From an uncultured Pelagibacteraceae bacterium (GTDB lineage: Bacteria > Pseudomonadota > Alphaproteobacteria > Pelagibacterales > Pelagibacteraceae), in contig CACNSS010000002.1 of NCBI GenBank assembly GCA_902623215.1, forward strand, positions 62,001-126,000: DNA of 64,000 bases, in the 5' to 3' direction. This document shows, one piece after another, positions 61,782-64,000 of this stretch (position 1 is its first letter; the number at the start of each line of letters is the position of its first letter). The position numbers and the translations under genes are program-made. The notes under the pieces are model-generated. The model did no database searches. It saw nothing but the letters and a program-made list of their open reading frames with translations, and was not told where the DNA came from.

Positions 61782-63220
61782 AAATTAAAATTATTAATTA
61801 TTTAAATAAAATGGTAGTTTTGTTTTTTCTATTAATTCCAAATAATCTGAATGCTGATTTTTTTGAGGATATAACAAGTCAAATTGATGAGAATCCTAAA
61901 AGACTTAGTTATGGAGTTTCCGTCACTGATGTAAATCAAGATGGAAATTTTGATTTTATAGTTACTGGATTTGGTTATCTGAATTTAGCTTTATCATACG
62001 AGAATGGAAAACTGATTAATATTGTAGATCAAAAAAAATTTTCGGATGAATTTAGAAGAACAATTGGTGTCGCTGCATGTGATGTGGATAAAGATGGATA
62101 TGAGGAAATATATTTTCTCAACACTGATACGTATAGTGGAACAAAAAAATATTCAGATAGACTGATAGATTTAGAGAAGGGTAATTTTATTGATTTATTT
62201 GAAATTGAGAAAAATCAAAAAGATCTTAATTTAACTGCTGGAAGGTCAGTTGTTTGTGTTGATAGAAAAGGAGATGGCAATTATGGTGTATATGTTGCTA
62301 ACTACGGAGGACCCACAAGATACTACGAATATAATGATGACATAATAGTCGATAAATCTGTTCAATTGAACCTGGCGAAAGTTACAGGTGGACGTGCTGT
62401 CGTGGCTGGACACATCATTTCTGACAAAATTGATATATTTGCAGCCAATGAGAGAGGAGCAAATTTTTTATACAAAAATGAAGAGGGTAAATTTTTAGAT
62501 GTCGCATATGAATATAGAGTTCAAGATGTCCTTCAAAATGGAAGAGGTACAGCTTTGTCAGATATTTATTACCGAGGAAGACTTGATATTTTAAATGGAA
62601 ATTGGGGAGGATTTCACAGAGCATATGTGCTTAAAAATGATATTTTTGAGGATATAGCAATGCCACCTTTTGATGAGCCGTCAAGAATAAGAACTGTTAT
62701 TTCAGCTGATTTAGATAATGATGGTTACGACGAAATATTCTTGAATAATATTGGTGAACCCAACAAACTTTTTAGAATTTTAGAGAATGGTTTGGTAAAA
62801 CAAATACCTCTCGGCATTGGTTTAGAACCAGATGGATATGGAACTGGAGCAGCAGTTGCTGATATAGATAACGACGGCATATTAGAATTATTAGTTTCCC
62901 ACGGAGAAAGCAGAGATCAGCCATTGTCTTTGTATAAAGCAAAGGTGAATCCTCAACACAAATATTTAAGGATTAAACCGCTAAATAAATATGGGGCACC
63001 CGCAAGAGGAGCAACAGTAACATTGATTTCAAATTTAAGAAAACATTCAAAAACAATTGACTCTGGTTCAGGGTATCTATGCCAAATGGAACCAGTAGCT
63101 CATTATGGTATTAGAAAAAATGAAAAGAATATAAAAATAGAGGTTAGATGGACAAATGGAAAAACTAAAATAATCTCGGTAAAAAATCTAAACCAAACAA
63201 TTACTTTAAAACAAAAATAA
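61778..63220 (+). CDS. Secreted FG-GAP/VCBS repeat protein with ASPIC/UnbV C-terminus (CRTAC1-like)
   Basis: Signal peptide; repeats VTDVNQDGNFDFIVTG, CDVDKDGYEEIYFLN, ADLDNDGYDEIFLNN, ADIDNDGILELLVSH; ASPIC-like RGATVTLI...DSGSGYLCQMEPVAHYGI. Confidence 0.87.
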   Translation: MKIKIINYLNKMVVLFFLLIPNNLNADFFEDITSQIDENPKRLSYGVSVTDVNQDGNFDFIVTGFGYLNLALSYENGKLINIVDQKKFSDEFRRTIGVAACDVDKDGYEEIYFLNTDTYSGTKKYSDRLIDLEKGNFIDLFEIEKNQKDLNLTAGRSVVCVDRKGDGNYGVYVANYGGPTRYYEYNDDIIVDKSVQLNLAKVTGGRAVVAGHIISDKIDIFAANERGANFLYKNEEGKFLDVAYEYRVQDVLQNGRGTALSDIYYRGRLDILNGNWGGFHRAYVLKNDIFEDIAMPPFDEPSRIRTVISADLDNDGYDEIFLNNIGEPNKLFRILENGLVKQIPLGIGLEPDGYGTGAAVADIDNDGILELLVSHGESRDQPLSLYKAKVNPQHKYLRIKPLNKYGAPARGATVTLISNLRKHSKTIDSGSGYLCQMEPVAHYGIRKNEKNIKIEVRWTNGKTKIISVKNLNQTITLKQK

Positions 63221-63694
63221 CTAGTTTAAGGGCTGAAGAACTCTATTTATAAAATGGATTATACCATTAGAAGTTTCAACATCAGCAGTTACAACTTCAG
63301 CTTCATTTATATAAACTATACCATTAACTTTTTTTATAGTTATTTCCTCACCATTAATTGCTTTGAGTTTAATTTCACCTGCAACTTCTGAAGAAGGAAT
63401 TTTTTTTGAAAAAACATGTCGTCCTAAAATATTTACAAGTTTATCTTTGTTTTCCTCTCTCAGCAGACCATAATAAGTTTGTGCACTGATTGCTGCAAAT
63501 GCGTCGTCTAAAGGTGCAAAAACAGTAAATGGTCCTTCACCTTTTAAATTCTCACTTAATCCTGATTTCATTAAGGTTTCATTTAATTTTGTAAATTTAC
63601 CGGTTTCATTTAATTTATCAATTACATTTCCAAATGTTATCGATGGGATAATCATCATGGTAAGTGCTAAAAATATTATGTGTAATTTTTTCAT
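63221..63694 (-). CDS. Secreted fasciclin-domain protein
   Basis: Signal peptide; GPFTVFAPLDDAFAAI, LGRHVFSKKIPSSEV, SNGIIHFINRVLQP. Confidence 0.95.
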   Translation of the reverse strand: MKKLHIIFLALTMMIIPSITFGNVIDKLNETGKFTKLNETLMKSGLSENLKGEGPFTVFAPLDDAFAAISAQTYYGLLREENKDKLVNILGRHVFSKKIPSSEVAGEIKLKAINGEEITIKKVNGIVYINEAEVVTADVETSNGIIHFINRVLQPLN

Positions 63695-63777
63695 TGGACT
63701 TTAATAACTTTAAATTTATAATTTGAAAGTAAATTAAGTGCGACAAATAATAAAAATTTTTTAAATTAATTAAATTT

Positions 63778-64000
63778 ATGAATTTTTCAAAAGCTATCTT
63801 TAGATTTGTAATTATTTCTATCTTTACTTTATCTTTTTCCAATATTTCCAATTCAGTGGAAAAAAATTATTATAAAGATTTAATAACAGATTGGTCTAGA
63901 ATCTTTCCTGACAGCAACAGAAATGCTGCTGGCCCAAAATTCTTCAAATATATAATTGATAAAGACATAAATTATGAAGATTTCATTGAATATAACAAAC
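63778..64000 (+). CDS. Truncated secreted protein of unknown function (runs off the window)
   Basis: ATG at 63778 opens an uninterrupted frame to the window end: MNFSKAIFRFVIISIFTLSFSNISNSVEKNYYKDLITDWSRIFPDSNRNAAGPKFFKYIIDKDINYEDFIEYNK; signal-peptide-like N-terminus. Confidence 0.65.
   Translation, partial: MNFSKAIFRFVIISIFTLSFSNISNSVEKNYYKDLITDWSRIFPDSNRNAAGPKFFKYIIDKDINYEDFIEYNK

Noticed and set aside
1-64000. CRISPR arrays, rRNA genes, IS elements, prophage genes
   Set aside because: None seen: no regularly spaced direct repeats, no rRNA-like segments, and no transposase, integrase or capsid-like proteins among the ORFs.

Overview
The window is an AT-rich, densely packed chromosomal segment of a streamlined alphaproteobacterium. 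Gene content and order strongly suggest a SAR11/Pelagibacterales genome; this is inference and no search was run. It appears to span the chromosome origin: parB-parA-rsmG-mnmG-mnmE ... rho-hemJ-hemH-hemE all lie on the minus strand. An AT-rich gap (about 21001-21261) follows, carrying two perfect DnaA boxes, and then ppsR/DUF299-maf-aroE-coaE-dnaQ lie on the plus strand. A near-perfect parS palindrome is embedded in rsmG. Other content is hslUV, a his operon, heme genes, ftsK/lolA, tRNA-Gly(GCC), purH, rpe, an acetate-type symporter plus acs, tsaD, hemCD, mscS, folD, a divergent tesA / ybbAP-like locus, and a terminal accessory-looking block. That block contains an SDR, a PQQ-type sugar dehydrogenase, a photolyase-related protein lacking the usual Fe-S cysteines, a DUF2256 mini-protein absent from the ORF track, a DUF4174-like fusion, an FG-GAP/ASPIC protein and a fasciclin protein. 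Two further observations stand out: a 40-aa ArfA-like ribosome-rescue ORF at the left edge (not in the ORF track) and tandem O-GlcNAc-transferase-like paralogs between mnmE and rho. I saw no CRISPR array, rRNA, IS element or prophage.
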